64,000 nt of DNA from Wenxinia saemankumensis (GCF_900141735.1 NZ_FQYO01000002.1:372001-436000); one strand, 5' to 3'. Counted from the first letter of the stretch, positions 46,057 to 56,061 are shown. Notes: generated by a model not told the origin, from the letters alone. Made by a program: numbers and translations.

Positions 46057-47928
46057 CTAGGCGACCCGCCGCATCCCCCGGAACCGCGCCCGCGCGCGGG
46101 GATCGCTGTCGAAGAGGCTGGCGAGCTGTTCCGTCATCGCTCCGGCGAGCTGCTCGACATCCGTGATCGTGACCGCGCGGTCGTAGTAGCGCGTCACGTC
46201 GTGTCCGATGCCGATGGCGATCAGCTCCACCGCCTTGCGCTTCTCGACCATCGCGATGACGTCGCGCAGGTGCTTTTCCAGGTAGTTCGCGGCGTTCACG
46301 CTGAGGGTGCTGTCGTCGACCGGCGCGCCGTCCGAGATGACCATCAGGATCTTGCGCGCCTCGGGCCGGGCGGTCATCCGGCGATGCGCCCATTCCAGCG
46401 CCTCGCCGTCGATGTTCTCCTTCAGCAGCCCTTCCTTCATCATCAGGCCGAGATTGTCGCGCACGCGTCGCCACGGGGCGTCGGCGCGCTTGTAGATGAT
46501 GTGGCGCAGGTCGTTGAGGCGCCCCGGACTGGCCGGGCGGCCGTCGGCGAGCCAGGCCTCGCGGGCCTGTCCGCCCTTCCAGGCGCGGGTGGTGAAGCCC
46601 AGGATCTCGACCTTCACGTCGCAGCGTTCCAGCGTTCGGGCCAGCACGTCGGCGCAGATCGCGGCGATCGAGATCGGGCGGCCGCGCATCGAGCCCGAAT
46701 TGTCGAGCAGCAGGGTGACGACCGTGTCGCGGAACTCGGTATCCTTCTCGACCTTGAAGGACAGGGGGGTCGTCGGGTTCGCGACCACCCGGGCGAGCCG
46801 GCCGGCATCGAGGATCCCCTCCTCGAGGTCGAATTCCCAGCTGCGGTTCTGCTGCGCCTGCAGCCGGCGCTGCAGCTTGTTCGCCAGCCGCCCGACCGCG
46901 CCCTTCAGCGGCTCGAGCTGCTGGTCGAGATAGGCGCGCAGGCGCTCGAGCTCCGCCGGTTCGGCCAGATCCTCGGCGCCCATCTCCTCGTCGTGCTCGG
47001 TGAGATAGACCTTGTAGTCGGGATCGGCCTCGCTGGCGGGGGCAGGGGGCGGCGGCTCCATCGGGGCCTCCCCATCGGGGAGTTCCTGCTCCTCGGCCTC
47101 CTCGCTGTCGGCGGTCTCGTCCATCGAGACCTGGGCCTGGCTCTCGTCCTGCTGCTCGTCCTGGGACTGCTCGGGCGCGGCCTCGGCCTCGTCGCCGTCG
47201 CTCTCGTCCTGTCCCTCGCTCTCCTGTTCCTCCTCCTCGGCGGTCTCGTCAGACGCCTCGTCCTCGTCGTCGGAGAGGTCGGGATCGTCGCCGAGCTGGT
47301 CGCCGTAGCCGAGGTCGCGGATCACGTCGCGGGCGAACTTCGCGAAGGCGCCCTGGTCGTCGAGCCGGCCGGCGAGGTCGTCCAGCCGGTCGCCCGTCTG
47401 CTCCTCGATGAATCCGCGCCACAGCTCCATCACGTTGCGCGCGCCCTCGGGCATCTCGCGTCCCGTGGCGAGGTGGCGAAAGAGGTAGCCGGCGGCCACG
47501 GCAAGCGGCGCGTCGCTGGCCTCGCGGATCTGCTCGTAGCCCTTGCGCCGCGCCTCGGTGCCGATGCGCGCGTCGATGTTGCCGGCTGTGCCCGGCATCC
47601 GCTCGGCCCCCAGCGCCTCGACCCGCGCGGTCTCCATCGCCTCGTAGAGGTCGCGCGCCATCTGGCCCTGCGGCAGGTAGCGGTTATGGGTCGCGGCGTC
47701 ATGGTAGCGGTGGCGAAGCGCCGAGCTGTCGGCGACCCCCCGGGCGAGCAGCACCTCGTCGCGGGTCATCCGGCGGCTGACCTGGGGCAGGCGGATCGAA
47801 TCGGCCGTCTGGCCCGGCGGATCGACCGAGAAGCTGATCGTCAGATCGGCGTCGTCGGCGAGCACCTTCGTCGCCTCGATCAGCGCCTTCTTGAAGGGAT
47901 CGGCCGGGTTGTCGCTGTTCTTCGCCAT
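46057..47928 (-). CDS. cobT: Cobaltochelatase subunit CobT
   Basis: A 623-residue subunit of the aerobic, ATP-dependent cobaltochelatase (CobN-CobS-CobT) that inserts cobalt into hydrogenobyrinate diamide. It begins [20 protein letters not shown], the usual CobT start. A long acidic linker spans about 213-300 (E, D, Q, S). The C-terminal von Willebrand A domain has the MIDAS motif [11 protein letters not shown] (409-413), with [10 protein letters not shown] later. Upstream in-frame residues to 47991 look spurious. The partner cobS is 0.9 kb away on the same strand, with a divergently read PilZ gene between them. Confidence 0.95.
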   Translation of the reverse strand: MAKNSDNPADPFKKALIEATKVLADDADLTISFSVDPPGQTADSIRLPQVSRRMTRDEVLLARGVADSSALRHRYHDAATHNRYLPQGQMARDLYEAMETARVEALGAERMPGTAGNIDARIGTEARRKGYEQIREASDAPLAVAAGYLFRHLATGREMPEGARNVMELWRGFIEEQTGDRLDDLAGRLDDQGAFAKFARDVIRDLGYGDQLGDDPDLSDDEDEASDETAEEEEQESEGQDESDGDEAEAAPEQSQDEQQDESQAQVSMDETADSEEAEEQELPDGEAPMEPPPPAPASEADPDYKVYLTEHDEEMGAEDLAEPAELERLRAYLDQQLEPLKGAVGRLANKLQRRLQAQQNRSWEFDLEEGILDAGRLARVVANPTTPLSFKVEKDTEFRDTVVTLLLDNSGSMRGRPISIAAICADVLARTLERCDVKVEILGFTTRAWKGGQAREAWLADGRPASPGRLNDLRHIIYKRADAPWRRVRDNLGLMMKEGLLKENIDGEALEWAHRRMTARPEARKILMVISDGAPVDDSTLSVNAANYLEKHLRDVIAMVEKRKAVELIAIGIGHDVTRYYDRAVTITDVEQLAGAMTEQLASLFDSDPRARARFRGMRRVA

Positions 47929-48002
47929 GGGGGAGACATCGTCCAGCGACGCGGCCTTGGCAAGGGGCGGGGCCCTTAACCCCGTCTTCATCCCGCCGCT
48001 GC

Positions 48003-48533
48003 ATGCTGGCGGGCATGTGGCGCCTCGTCCTCCTCCTCTGCCTCTCTCCCGCCGGCCTTGCGGCGCAGGACGTGGCCCGTCCCGGCGGCGTCCGGGGCGT
48101 GCCGGGGGGGCTGGACCTCTACGGGCAGATCCTGGGGGTGGGGCTGGTGCTGGCGCTCATCGCCGGGGCCATCGCGATCTGGGGTGACCGGTTCCGCCGC
48201 TCGCGCCGCGAACGCCGGTTCGATTGCGATCTGCCGGTGCGGCTCGTGCCGGATCGCGGCGATCCCGCCGTGCGGCTGGTGGACCTGTCCCGGCACGGGG
48301 CGCGGCTGCGGATGTCGGCGCCCCCCGCGCAGGGGACACGGATCGGCTTCCTCGTCTGCGGCGTCCGGATCACGGGCACGGTCGCCTGGACGGGGGAGGT
48401 GTTCGTGGGCCTGCGCCTGCACCGCGCCCTGCCGAAAGCGGTGCTGATGCGCCTTCTCGCCGAAAGCGCCGCACGCGCCGCGCCGGCCGAACGGGACGAG
48501 CCGCTCTGGGCGCGGGACGGGCGGCGGGGCTAG
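48003..48533 (+). CDS. Membrane-anchored PilZ (c-di-GMP receptor-like) protein
   Basis: A 176-residue protein. It has an export signal ([17 protein letters not shown]), a short periplasmic stretch, one membrane helix ([19 protein letters not shown], 43-61), then a cytosolic PilZ domain. Both c-di-GMP-binding motifs are intact: RxxxR at 68-72 (RRERR) and D-x-S-x-x-G at 94-99 (DLSRHG), followed by [19 protein letters not shown] and VFVGLRL. No output domain, so it may work through a partner. Start 48003 or, more likely, the ATG at 48015 that opens the signal. Transcribed opposite to cobT and cobS, between them. Confidence 0.85.
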   Translation: MLAGMWRLVLLLCLSPAGLAAQDVARPGGVRGVPGGLDLYGQILGVGLVLALIAGAIAIWGDRFRRSRRERRFDCDLPVRLVPDRGDPAVRLVDLSRHGARLRMSAPPAQGTRIGFLVCGVRITGTVAWTGEVFVGLRLHRALPKAVLMRLLAESAARAAPAERDEPLWARDGRRG

Positions 48534-48576
48534 GACCGCGCGAGCGGGGGCATGCCGCCCCTCGTGCGGGACGGGC

Positions 48577-48707
48577 GGCGGGACCGGGAGCGGCCCCGCG
48601 GGGCGAGCCGCTGCGGGTATCGGAGGGGCATCTGTGCCAGCAGCGGCTCTACCGGGCACGCATCTCGGGCGCTGGACTGGCGGGACCGGGAGCGGCCCTG
48701 CGGGGCG
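48577..48707. repeat. 29-bp direct repeat with 102-bp period
   Basis: 48577-48605 and 48679-48707 share 28 of 29 bases (GGCGGGACCGGGAGCGGCCC[C/T]GCGGGGCG split here by the variable base). The intergenic region between the convergent PilZ and cobS genes holds further GC-rich half copies. 102 bp is 34 codons, so overlapping frames also repeat, but none looks like a gene. Confidence 0.78.
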
Positions 48708-48810
48708 CGCAGCCGCGGGACGGGCAGCGGGGCAGCCGGCGCGAGCGGGCCCGCGGGCGCGGGTGCCCGATCCGGCCGCGGGAGGGGCCCCGCGCCGGAC
48801 CGGCGGTCGA

Positions 48811-49797
48811 TCAGGCCATCGCCATGGCGGCGGCGCTCTCGGGCAGTTCCTCGGCGAAGCAGCGCTGGTAGAACTCCGCCACCGTCTGCCGCTCGAGCTC
48901 GTCGCACTTGTTGAGGAAGGACAGGCGGAAGGCATAGCCCACGTTGCGGAAGATCTCGGCGTTCTGCGCCCAATTGATCACCGTGCGCGGACTCATCACC
49001 GTCGACAGCTCGCCCGACATGAAGGCGGTGCGCGTCAGTTCCGCCACCGTCACCATGCGGCTGACGGTCTTGCGGCCCTTCTCGGTATTGTAGTGCGGGC
49101 ACTTGGCCAGAACGATCGCCGCCTCGGCATCGTGCGACAGGTAGTTCAGCGTCGTCACCAGGCTCCAGCGGTCCATCTGCGCCTGGTTGATCTGCTGCAC
49201 CCCGTGATAGAGGCCCGTCGTGTCGCCGAGACCGACCGTGTTCGACGTGGCGAAGAGCCGGAAATACGGATTGGGGGTGATGATCTCGTTCTGGTCGAGC
49301 AGCGTGAGCTTGCCGTCCGCCTCGAGGATCCGCTGGATCACGAACATCACGTCCGCGCGGCCGGCATCGTATTCGTCGAAGACGATCGCGACCGGGTTGC
49401 GCAGCGCCCAGGGCAGGATCCCCTCCTGGAAATCGGTGACCTGCTTGCCGTCCTTCAGCTTGATCGCGTCCTTGCCGATCAGGTCGATGCGGCTGATGTG
49501 GCTGTCGAGGTTCACCCGAACCGCGGGCCAGTTCAGCCGCGCGGCGACCTGTTCGATATGCGTCGACTTGCCGGTGCCGTGATACCCCTGGATCATCACC
49601 CGACGGTTATGCGAGAAACCGGCGAGGATCGCGAGCGTCGTGTCGGGGTCGAACTTGTAGGTGCTGTCCACCTCGGGCACCCGCTCCGTCCGCTCGGCGA
49701 AGCCCTTGACCACCATGTCGGTCTCGATGCCGAAGGTCTCGCGGACCGAGATCTCCTCGGTCGGACGCAGGTTCGGGTCGAACGTTCCGTGGGACAT
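48811..49797 (-). CDS. cobS: Cobaltochelatase subunit CobS
   Basis: A 328-residue AAA+ ATPase, the motor of cobalt insertion. Motifs: [24 protein letters not shown] start, Walker [14 protein letters not shown] (71-79), Walker [19 protein letters not shown], sensor region [15 protein letters not shown] and arginine-rich [14 protein letters not shown]. Length is exactly that of known CobS (about 330). GAAGGAG precedes the ATG at 49797. It works with CobT (46057-47928) and with CobN, which is not in the window. Confidence 0.97.
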   Translation of the reverse strand: MSHGTFDPNLRPTEEISVRETFGIETDMVVKGFAERTERVPEVDSTYKFDPDTTLAILAGFSHNRRVMIQGYHGTGKSTHIEQVAARLNWPAVRVNLDSHISRIDLIGKDAIKLKDGKQVTDFQEGILPWALRNPVAIVFDEYDAGRADVMFVIQRILEADGKLTLLDQNEIITPNPYFRLFATSNTVGLGDTTGLYHGVQQINQAQMDRWSLVTTLNYLSHDAEAAIVLAKCPHYNTEKGRKTVSRMVTVAELTRTAFMSGELSTVMSPRTVINWAQNAEIFRNVGYAFRLSFLNKCDELERQTVAEFYQRCFAEELPESAAAMAMA

Positions 49798-50022
49798 GGT
49801 CGCACTCCTTCGCGGACAGGACGGCGGATGCGCCCCGGGGGCGCCGGCGACCCTCTTCCAACATCGCCGGGCGAAGGGCAAGGGAGGGGGGAGGCGGGCG
49901 CCCGTGTTAAGGCCTGTGGCGGAGCCCGCCCGCGAACACAGCGTTTCCGCCCCGCCCGGACCACAAGGACGGCCGGTTCGTTTAGGACTCGGAAACCATC
50001 CGAGGCCGGGACCGCCGTTCAC

Positions 50023-50532
50023 ATGCTCAAACGAAACAACCTGAAGTTGAGTGCCGGGGAGCGGCAGCAGGTGCAGTCCTATGCCGCCATGGCGCTCGTC
50101 TCGGCCTTCGTCGGCTATGTCGTCGTCGTCAACCTGGATGCCGGCCGTTCCGTCTTCGACCCGCTCGGCCCCTATCACGTCTGGCTGATCGTCGCCGCGA
50201 CGCTCGGCGGCGTGCTGGGGCTGCATTTCGTGCGGTCGCATCTCGGCCATTCCGGGCCGCGCGGCTGGTTGCGTCTCGCACGCGCGATCGCGCAGGGCAC
50301 GCTCTATGCCGGGCTGTTCGGCGGAACGCTGGCCCTGCCGCTCTACGGCACGATGTTCGGGCCGTTCACGCTGCTAGTCACGCTCGCCGCCTGGCCGGCG
50401 GTCGGCCTGATGTGGGTGCTGATCTACCTGATCGCCCATCTCCACCGCGCCGAGTACCAGCGCGAGCGGGACAGCATCTTCGCCTGGACGCCGTCCGCCC
50501 CGGCTACGACGCGTCGCGGAAGTTCCGGCTGA
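50023..50532 (+). CDS. Hypothetical membrane protein, four helices
   Basis: A 169-residue protein starting [21 protein letters not shown]. Four predicted membrane helices: [55 protein letters not shown] and [23 protein letters not shown], then a short cytosolic tail. I do not recognise the family. It is divergent from cobS, and its last 29 bases overlap the antiparallel end of the J-domain gene. Good codon use and the clear helix pattern support a real gene. Confidence 0.72.
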   Translation: MLKRNNLKLSAGERQQVQSYAAMALVSAFVGYVVVVNLDAGRSVFDPLGPYHVWLIVAATLGGVLGLHFVRSHLGHSGPRGWLRLARAIAQGTLYAGLFGGTLALPLYGTMFGPFTLLVTLAAWPAVGLMWVLIYLIAHLHRAEYQRERDSIFAWTPSAPATTRRGSSG

Positions 50533-51139
50533 CCCTGATCTGGTCCCATGCCCAGACGACCTGGGCAAGCTGTTCCTCGTGGCTGCGGTCGCCGCCGTTC
50601 ATGTCGGGATGCAGCACCTTGATCAGGGCCTTGTAGGCCTTGCGGATCTCGGGCTTGGTCATGCTGTCCCTGACGTCCAGGATCTCGACCGCGCGGCGCT
50701 CGGTCGGGGGCAGCTTTCGCTTGCCCGAGGCCGCCTTGCCGGGATTGCGGGTCGCGTTCTCGCCCAGGACCTGATGCGCGTCGTCGATGCCGAGCCGCGC
50801 CCAGGCGCGCTCTTCCACGCTGCGCTTGAAGGGCTTGGTCTCGCGGTCCCAGACCCGGTCGCCGGCCATCCGCTCCTCGTAGTCCGACTCCGTCTTGCCG
50901 TCGAAGAAGTTCCACTTGAGGTTGTACTCGCGGACATGGTCCTTGCAGAACCAGTAGAAATCGTCGAGGGAATCGGGGCTCTTCGGGGCCCGGTACTTGC
51001 CGGATTCCTCGCAGCCCGGATGGTCGCAGACCCGGGTCGAGGTCTCGAACGCCCCGGACATGCCGCGGCGGCCGCGCGGGTTCTTCTTCTTCGACGCGGA
51101 TACCGACATATCGAAGCCGAATGGATCGCTCTTAGCCAT
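50504..51139 (-). CDS. J-domain (DnaJ-like) protein
   Basis: A 211-residue protein with a C-terminal J domain. Its N-terminal half is a family-specific region containing CDHPGCEESGKYRAPKSPDSLDDFYWFCKDH (Cys/His pairs that could bind zinc) and VREYNLKWNFFDG. The J domain is at about 155-211: AVEILDVRDSMTKPEIRKAYKALIKVLHPDMNGG, with the HPD signature that stimulates DnaK. Such genes sit beside cobS and bolA in related genomes. GAGGCGG precedes the ATG. It may deliver specific clients to DnaK; clients unknown. Confidence 0.9.
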   Translation of the reverse strand: MAKSDPFGFDMSVSASKKKNPRGRRGMSGAFETSTRVCDHPGCEESGKYRAPKSPDSLDDFYWFCKDHVREYNLKWNFFDGKTESDYEERMAGDRVWDRETKPFKRSVEERAWARLGIDDAHQVLGENATRNPGKAASGKRKLPPTERRAVEILDVRDSMTKPEIRKAYKALIKVLHPDMNGGDRSHEEQLAQVVWAWDQIRVSRNFRDAS

Positions 51140-51218
51140 GATAGCCGCCTCGCCTGCTCGATCTGGAGGCGGGATTTTATGCAAAGAGACGGGGGATTGA
51201 AGAGGTGGAAAGGAAAAA

Positions 51219-51473
51219 ATGAGACTTGACGCGCAGATCCGTGATCGCCTGCAGGCGGCCTTCCGCCCGCAGCGGCTGGAGGTCATCAACGAGAGCGCCC
51301 AGCATGCGGGCCATGCCGGCGATGACGGCAGCGGCGAGAGCCATTGGCGGGTGCGGATCTCGGACGAGTCCTTCGAGGGGCAGAGCCGGATCGCGCGTCA
51401 CCGCGCGATCCACGCCGCCATCGGACGGGACCTCATGGACCGGATCCACGCCCTCGCCATCGAGATCGGCTGA
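51219..51473 (+). CDS. BolA family protein
   Basis: An 84-residue BolA: IRDRLQAAFRPQRLEVINESAQHAGHAG, SHWRVRISDESFEGQSRIARHRAIHAAIGRDLMDRIHALAIEI in order. The conserved loop E-S-x-x-H-x-G-H and the F-x-G-x-x-x-x-x-R-H-R-x-I motif identify the family. The conserved His supports Fe-S binding with a monothiol glutaredoxin. A strong GGAAAGGAAAAA site precedes the ATG. Divergent from the J-domain gene across 79 bp and convergent, 6 bp apart, with the DUF4177 gene. Confidence 0.95.
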   Translation: MRLDAQIRDRLQAAFRPQRLEVINESAQHAGHAGDDGSGESHWRVRISDESFEGQSRIARHRAIHAAIGRDLMDRIHALAIEIG

Positions 51474-51479
51474 GGGCGC

Positions 51480-52022
51480 TCAGCTCTCGTCGGATTTCGG
51501 GCGGTCGCGCATCGTGTCGCCGATCGCCCCGGGGCTGGGCAGCGTGCCCTTGTCCCCGCTGCCGAAGACCTCGGACCGGTCGGCGGCCGGGGCGAGCGGG
51601 CCGCCCGGCGGGGCCGAGCGGTCCGCCCCGCCCAGGATGCGGGGGGGGCGCACGGGGGCCGGGTCGGTCGCGGTGACGGTGGCGCCCGGGCCCGCGGGCG
51701 CCGGGGCGGGATCGACCGACGGGGCAGGGGCCGCCGCCGCGCTCTCCTCGCGCGACGGGGCGGGCAGCGCCTCGCGCCGGGGGGACTCCTCGGCCCGGCG
51801 CCGGCGGAAGACCAGGACGTTCTGGAACGTGGTCGTCCGGCCGGTCAGACCCTGACGCTCCTCCACCGGCAGGGTGTCGACGCGCAGGTATTCCCATCCC
51901 TCGGCGCCCTGCTCGTTGAGAAGGGTTTCCAGCGTGGCCGCGATCAGCGCGTCGGCCCCTTTGACGCCCTTGACCTTCTCGGCCTTCTTCGGGGCGGGCA
52001 CGACGCGGTATTCGTATGTCAT
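51480..52022 (-). CDS. DUF4177-type protein with Pro/Ala-rich tail
   Basis: A 180-residue protein. Residues 1-75 match the DUF4177 pattern (MTYEYRVVPAP, AATLETLLNEQGAEGWEYLRVDTLPVEER, TFQNVLVFRR), a small alpha/beta domain. The remaining 100 residues are disordered, rich in A, P, S, G and D. No signal or membrane helix. Function unknown. The ATG at 52022 follows GGAAG. It is divergent from phoX, sharing a 234-bp control region whose Pho box faces phoX. Confidence 0.82.
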   Translation of the reverse strand: MTYEYRVVPAPKKAEKVKGVKGADALIAATLETLLNEQGAEGWEYLRVDTLPVEERQGLTGRTTTFQNVLVFRRRRAEESPRREALPAPSREESAAAAPAPSVDPAPAPAGPGATVTATDPAPVRPPRILGGADRSAPPGGPLAPAADRSEVFGSGDKGTLPSPGAIGDTMRDRPKSDES

Positions 52023-52158
52023 GATCGGGATCTTCCGGCTCTGGCTGCCGGCCCCCTCTAGCAGCGCCGCCGCGGGAAGGGAAACCGCGCGCGGCCGGGA
52101 CGCGCGCGGAGCGCCGCCGATCCGGGCGCCGTTATCCGATGATTTTGCTAGGATTTCG

Positions 52159-52192
52159 CTGTCATCTGCCTGTTGGAATCGGCGCCTATGGC
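52159..52192 (+). promoter_or_regulatory. Pho box and -10 element of phoX
   Basis: CTGTCAT (52159-52165), a 4-bp spacer and CTGTTGG (52170-52176) match the PhoB consensus of two 7-bp repeats with an 11-bp period: first half 7/7, second 4-5/7. A third, weaker repeat (CTAGGAT, 52148) stands exactly 11 bp upstream. TATGGC (52187-52192) lies 10 bp after the box, the normal place of a -10 when PhoB replaces the -35 contact. phoX starts 65 bp downstream. Phosphate-starvation control is a well-founded inference. Confidence 0.78.
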
Positions 52193-52256
52193 CCCTGCAT
52201 GCCGGGCCGAGCGCGCCCGCATCACGGGAAACCAGCTGCCTGACAGGGAGACGATC

Positions 52257-54206
52257 ATGAAGGACGACATCAAGGGCCAGGGCCTGACCTTCGACGAGTG
52301 GGACGAGGCGAACTTCCCCCGCCCCGAGGTGCAGGAGTTCGACCGCGTCGTGGAACGGGCGATCTCGCGTCGCGGCTTCCTCGGCGGCGTGCTCGCCTTC
52401 GGGTCGGGCGCGGCGGTGATGGGCGGCGCGGCGCTGCGCGGGACGACCGCGATGGCGCAGGGCGCCTCGCGCTTCCCGTTCGAGCAGATCGCGGCGCAGA
52501 CCGACGGCACGATCCACGTCGCCGAGGGCTACGAGTGGGACGTTTTGGTGCGCTGGGGCGATCCGCTCTTCTCCGACGCGCCGGCCTTCGATCCCGAGAC
52601 GGGCATCCCGACCGAGGGGTCGGACCGCGTCTTCGGCGAGAACACCGACGGGATGGAGCTGTTCAGCGTCGACGGGCGCGAGATCCTGGTCGTGAACAGC
52701 GAATACACCAACAACGACATCAATCTGATGGGCCGGAACGTCGAGAATCCGGACGAGCAGGAGGATGACGCCGCCCCCGCCAGTGCCGATGACGTGCTGC
52801 GGCTGCAGAACTTCCAGGGCGTGACGGTGATGGAAGTGGCGCAGACCGGCGGCGCCTGGGAGGTCGTGGTCGACAGCCCCTACAACCGCCGCATCACGCA
52901 CAACTCGCCGATGGCGATCGACGGCCCCGCCGCCGGCCATCCGCTGATGCAGACCGCCGCCGATCCGTCGGGCACCCAGTCGCTGGGCACGTTCAACAAT
53001 TGCGGCTCGGGTCGGACGCCGTGGGGCACCTACTTGACCTGCGAGGAGAACTTCAACGGCTACTTCGGCGCCACGGGCGAGATGCCGACGGACGAGAAGG
53101 TCGCGGCCGGCTATGCCCGTTACGGCATCTCGGCGGACGGCAACGGCTACAACTACCACCTCTACGACTCGCGCTTCGACGTGACCGCTGAGCCGAACGA
53201 GCCGCACCGCGCCGGCTGGATCGTGGAGATCGATCCCTCCGACGCCAATTCGACCCCGGTCAAGCACACCGCCCTCGGCCGCTTCAAGCACGAGAACGCG
53301 GCGTATGCGCTGGCGAACGACGGGCGCCTGGTCGTCTACATGGGCGACGACGAGCGCGGCGAGTTCATGTACAAATGGGTCAGCCGCGACGTCTCCGAGG
53401 AGGGCGGGGACACCTCCACCCTGCTGGTCGAGGGACAGCTCTTCGCGGCGACCTTCGCCGACAACATGACCGGCGAATGGGTCGCCCTGACCCCCGAGGC
53501 GACGGGGATGGAGCCGGCGGAGATCGCGATCTTCACCCGGACCGCCGCTTCTGCCGTCGGCGCCACGACGATGGACCGTCCCGAATGGATCGCGGTCGAT
53601 CCCACGGCGGCCGAGGCCTATTGCTGCCTGACCAACAATTCCCGTCGCGGGGCCACGAACGATGCCGGCGAGGTGCTGACCAATGCCGGCGGCGATCCGA
53701 TGGCGGTCAATGCGCCCAACCCGCGCGAGACCAACGAGTACGGCCAGATCGTGCGCTGGCGGCCCGAGAACGGCGATCACGGCGCCGTCGATTTCGACTG
53801 GGATCTCTACGTCATGGCGGGCAATCCGAACGTCCATGCCGAGGGGCCCTATGCGGGGACCGAGAACATCAATGCCGGCAACCTGTTCAACTCGCCCGAC
53901 GGGATGCAGATCGACACGACCGGCCTGATCTGGATCCAGACCGACGGCGACGACAGCAACGAGGGCGAGTTCGAGGGCATGGGCAACAACCAGATGCTCG
54001 CGGGCGATCCCGAGACCGGCGAGATCCGGCGCTTCCTCACCGGCCCGAACGGGTCCGAGGTGACGGGCCTGACCTGGTCGTCGGATCGCTCGACGATGTT
54101 CGTCGGCATCCAGCACCCCTCCGCCCCGTTCCCGGACGGCGAAGGCGTGCTGCCGCGCTCTTCCATCGTGGTCGTCCGCCGCACGGATGGCGCGACGGTC
54201 GGCTGA
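52257..54206 (+). CDS. phoX: PhoX-type alkaline phosphatase (DUF839), Tat-exported
   Basis: A 649-residue PhoX-family protein. The N-terminus is a twin-arginine signal with a long n-region: AISRRGFLGGVLAFGSGAAVMGGAA (key part SRRGFLGG, 37-44), cleaved around AMAQG. The body shows the DUF839 pattern: TPWGTYLTCEENFNGYFG, NGYNYHLYDSRFD, GWIVEIDPSD, FKHENAAYALANDGRLVVYMGDDERGEFMYKW, RPEWIAVDPTAAEAYCCLTNNS and SPDGMQIDTTGLIWIQTDGD, with many acidic and Cys residues for Ca/Fe ligands. It releases phosphate from organic esters in the periplasm. The Pho box upstream and terminator downstream make it a single-gene Pho unit. Confidence 0.93.
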   Translation: MKDDIKGQGLTFDEWDEANFPRPEVQEFDRVVERAISRRGFLGGVLAFGSGAAVMGGAALRGTTAMAQGASRFPFEQIAAQTDGTIHVAEGYEWDVLVRWGDPLFSDAPAFDPETGIPTEGSDRVFGENTDGMELFSVDGREILVVNSEYTNNDINLMGRNVENPDEQEDDAAPASADDVLRLQNFQGVTVMEVAQTGGAWEVVVDSPYNRRITHNSPMAIDGPAAGHPLMQTAADPSGTQSLGTFNNCGSGRTPWGTYLTCEENFNGYFGATGEMPTDEKVAAGYARYGISADGNGYNYHLYDSRFDVTAEPNEPHRAGWIVEIDPSDANSTPVKHTALGRFKHENAAYALANDGRLVVYMGDDERGEFMYKWVSRDVSEEGGDTSTLLVEGQLFAATFADNMTGEWVALTPEATGMEPAEIAIFTRTAASAVGATTMDRPEWIAVDPTAAEAYCCLTNNSRRGATNDAGEVLTNAGGDPMAVNAPNPRETNEYGQIVRWRPENGDHGAVDFDWDLYVMAGNPNVHAEGPYAGTENINAGNLFNSPDGMQIDTTGLIWIQTDGDDSNEGEFEGMGNNQMLAGDPETGEIRRFLTGPNGSEVTGLTWSSDRSTMFVGIQHPSAPFPDGEGVLPRSSIVVVRRTDGATVG

Positions 54207-54231
54207 GCCCGGCAGGTCGAGTGACGAGTGG

Positions 54232-54258
54232 GGCGGGCCCTTCGGGGTCCGCCTTTTT
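54232..54258 (+). terminator. Rho-independent terminator of phoX
   Basis: GGCGGGCCC, loop TTCG and GGGTCCGCC (9-bp stem with one G-U pair), followed by TTTTT, starting 26 bp after the phoX stop. It has a T-run only on the plus strand. Confidence 0.9.
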
Positions 54259-54329
54259 CGTGTGCGGGTCCCGGAACGGAAAACGGCGCCGCAAGGGGCG
54301 CCGTTCCCGGTCTTCGCGGGGGAGGGGCG

Positions 54330-55850
54330 TCAGAGCCCCAGCTTCTCCGTCACCAACTGGTTGACCGCGGCCGGGTTCGCCTTGCCGCCCGTCGCCTTCA
54401 TCACCTGGCCGACGAACCAGCCCGCGAGCTTGGGGTTCGCCCTGGCCTTCTCGACCTGGGCGGGGTTCGCGGCGATCACCTCGTCCACCGCCGCCTCGAG
54501 CGCGCCGGTATCGGTGACCTGCTTCATGCCGCGCGACTCGACGATTTCGGCCGGGTCGCCCCCTTCGGAATAGACGATCTCGAACAGGTCCTTGGCGATC
54601 TTGCCCGAGATGTCGCCCTTCGCGATCAGGTCGACGATCCCGCCCAGCTGGGCGGGGGAGACGGGGCTTTCGGTGATGTCCCGGTCGTCCTTCTTCAGCC
54701 GGCCGAACAGCTCGTTGATGACCCAGTTCGCCGCCATCTTGCCATCGCGGCCCGCGCCGCCCTCGACCACGGCGTCGAAATAGGCGGCCGTCTCGACCTC
54801 GGCGGTGAGGACGCCCGCGTCGTAGTCGGTCAGGCCGAACTCGGCCATGAACCGCGCCTTCTTCTCGTCCGGCAGTTCGGGCAGCGAGGCGGCGATGTCG
54901 TCGACCCAGCCCTGCTCGATCTCGAGCGGGAGCAGGTCGGGATCGGGGAAGTAGCGGTAATCGTGCGCCTCCTCCTTCGATCGCATCGAGCGCGTCTCGC
55001 CCTTGTCGGGATCGTAGAGCCGGGTTTCCTGCGTGACGGTCCTGCCGTCCTCGAGCAGCGCGATCTGGCGGCGGGCCTCGTACTCGATCGCCTGCTGGAT
55101 GAAGCGCATCGAGTTCATGTTCTTGATCTCGCAGCGCGTGCCGAGATGGCTGAAGTCCTGGCTTTCCTGGTAGCGCTCGTAGTCGCCGGGCCGGCAGACG
55201 CTGACGTTCACGTCCGCGCGCAGGTTGCCGTTCTGCATGTTGCCGTCGCAGGTGCCGAGATAGCGCATGATCTGGCGCAGCTTGCCGACATAGGCGGCGG
55301 CCTCCTCGGGCCCGCGGATGTCGGGGCGGCTCACGATCTCCATCAGGGCGACGCCGGTGCGGTTGAGATCGACGAAGGACATGTGCGGGTCCATGTCGTG
55401 GATCGACTTGCCCGCGTCCTGCTCGAGGTGGATCCGCTCGATCCGGACGCGCCGCGCGATCCCGGGGCCCATCTCGACGATCACCTCGCCCTCGCCGACG
55501 ATGGGATGATAAAGCTGGCTGATCTGGTAGCCCTGCGGCAGGTCGGGATAGAAGTAGTTCTTGCGGTCGAACGCGCTGACGAGGTTGATCACGGCCTTCA
55601 GCCCCAGCCCGGTCCGCACCGCCTGCGCCACGCAGCCCTCGTTGATGACGGGCAGCATTCCGGGCATCCCGGCATCGACGAAGGCGACGTTGCTGTTCGG
55701 CTCGGCCCCGAACCGCGTCGAGGCGCCCGAGAAGAGCTTGGCCTTCGTCGCGACCTGGGCGTGGACCTCGAGGCCGATCACCAGCTCCCAGTCGCCCGTG
55801 GCGCCGGAGATCCGCCTGGGCGCGGGGGCTTCGAATGTCAGGTCCAGCAT
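54330..55850 (-). CDS. gatB: Asp-tRNA(Asn)/Glu-tRNA(Gln) amidotransferase subunit B
   Basis: A 506-residue GatB, binding the mischarged tRNA and activating the acyl group in GatCAB. Motifs: [122 protein letters not shown] and [16 protein letters not shown], then the helical tail domain ending LVTEKLGL. The presence of GatB implies indirect Gln-tRNA and/or Asn-tRNA synthesis. GAAGGAACGAGG precedes the ATG. gatA and gatC are not in the window. Confidence 0.97.
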   Translation of the reverse strand: MLDLTFEAPAPRRISGATGDWELVIGLEVHAQVATKAKLFSGASTRFGAEPNSNVAFVDAGMPGMLPVINEGCVAQAVRTGLGLKAVINLVSAFDRKNYFYPDLPQGYQISQLYHPIVGEGEVIVEMGPGIARRVRIERIHLEQDAGKSIHDMDPHMSFVDLNRTGVALMEIVSRPDIRGPEEAAAYVGKLRQIMRYLGTCDGNMQNGNLRADVNVSVCRPGDYERYQESQDFSHLGTRCEIKNMNSMRFIQQAIEYEARRQIALLEDGRTVTQETRLYDPDKGETRSMRSKEEAHDYRYFPDPDLLPLEIEQGWVDDIAASLPELPDEKKARFMAEFGLTDYDAGVLTAEVETAAYFDAVVEGGAGRDGKMAANWVINELFGRLKKDDRDITESPVSPAQLGGIVDLIAKGDISGKIAKDLFEIVYSEGGDPAEIVESRGMKQVTDTGALEAAVDEVIAANPAQVEKARANPKLAGWFVGQVMKATGGKANPAAVNQLVTEKLGL

Positions 55851-56061
55851 GGGGGCGCACCTCGTTCCTTCGGGGTGCGGCGGTTCTAGGCGAAGGCCCC
55901 GAAGGGGGCAAGCTGTGGACAAGTGCCCGGGATCGGCGGGATTTACCTCTACGTCAGGCGAGAATCTGCCGAAAATTGCGGCAGAGCCGAAAGGCCGACT
56001 CGACCTCGGGGCGGAATCCGGGTCCAAGCCGCCGGTCTTCAACAACGACGGTCCAGATCCG

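Noticed and set aside
50037-50049. CAACCTGAAGTTG, resembling CAACCTGTAGTTG at 5182-5194, as a possible shared operator
   Set aside because: The second copy lies inside the first codons of a gene; two short similar palindromes 45 kb apart are within chance.
55966-55984. CTGCCG/CGGCAG inverted repeat between gatB and the transglycosylase genes
   Set aside because: Only 6 bp per arm in GC-rich DNA, with no matching promoter; too likely by chance.
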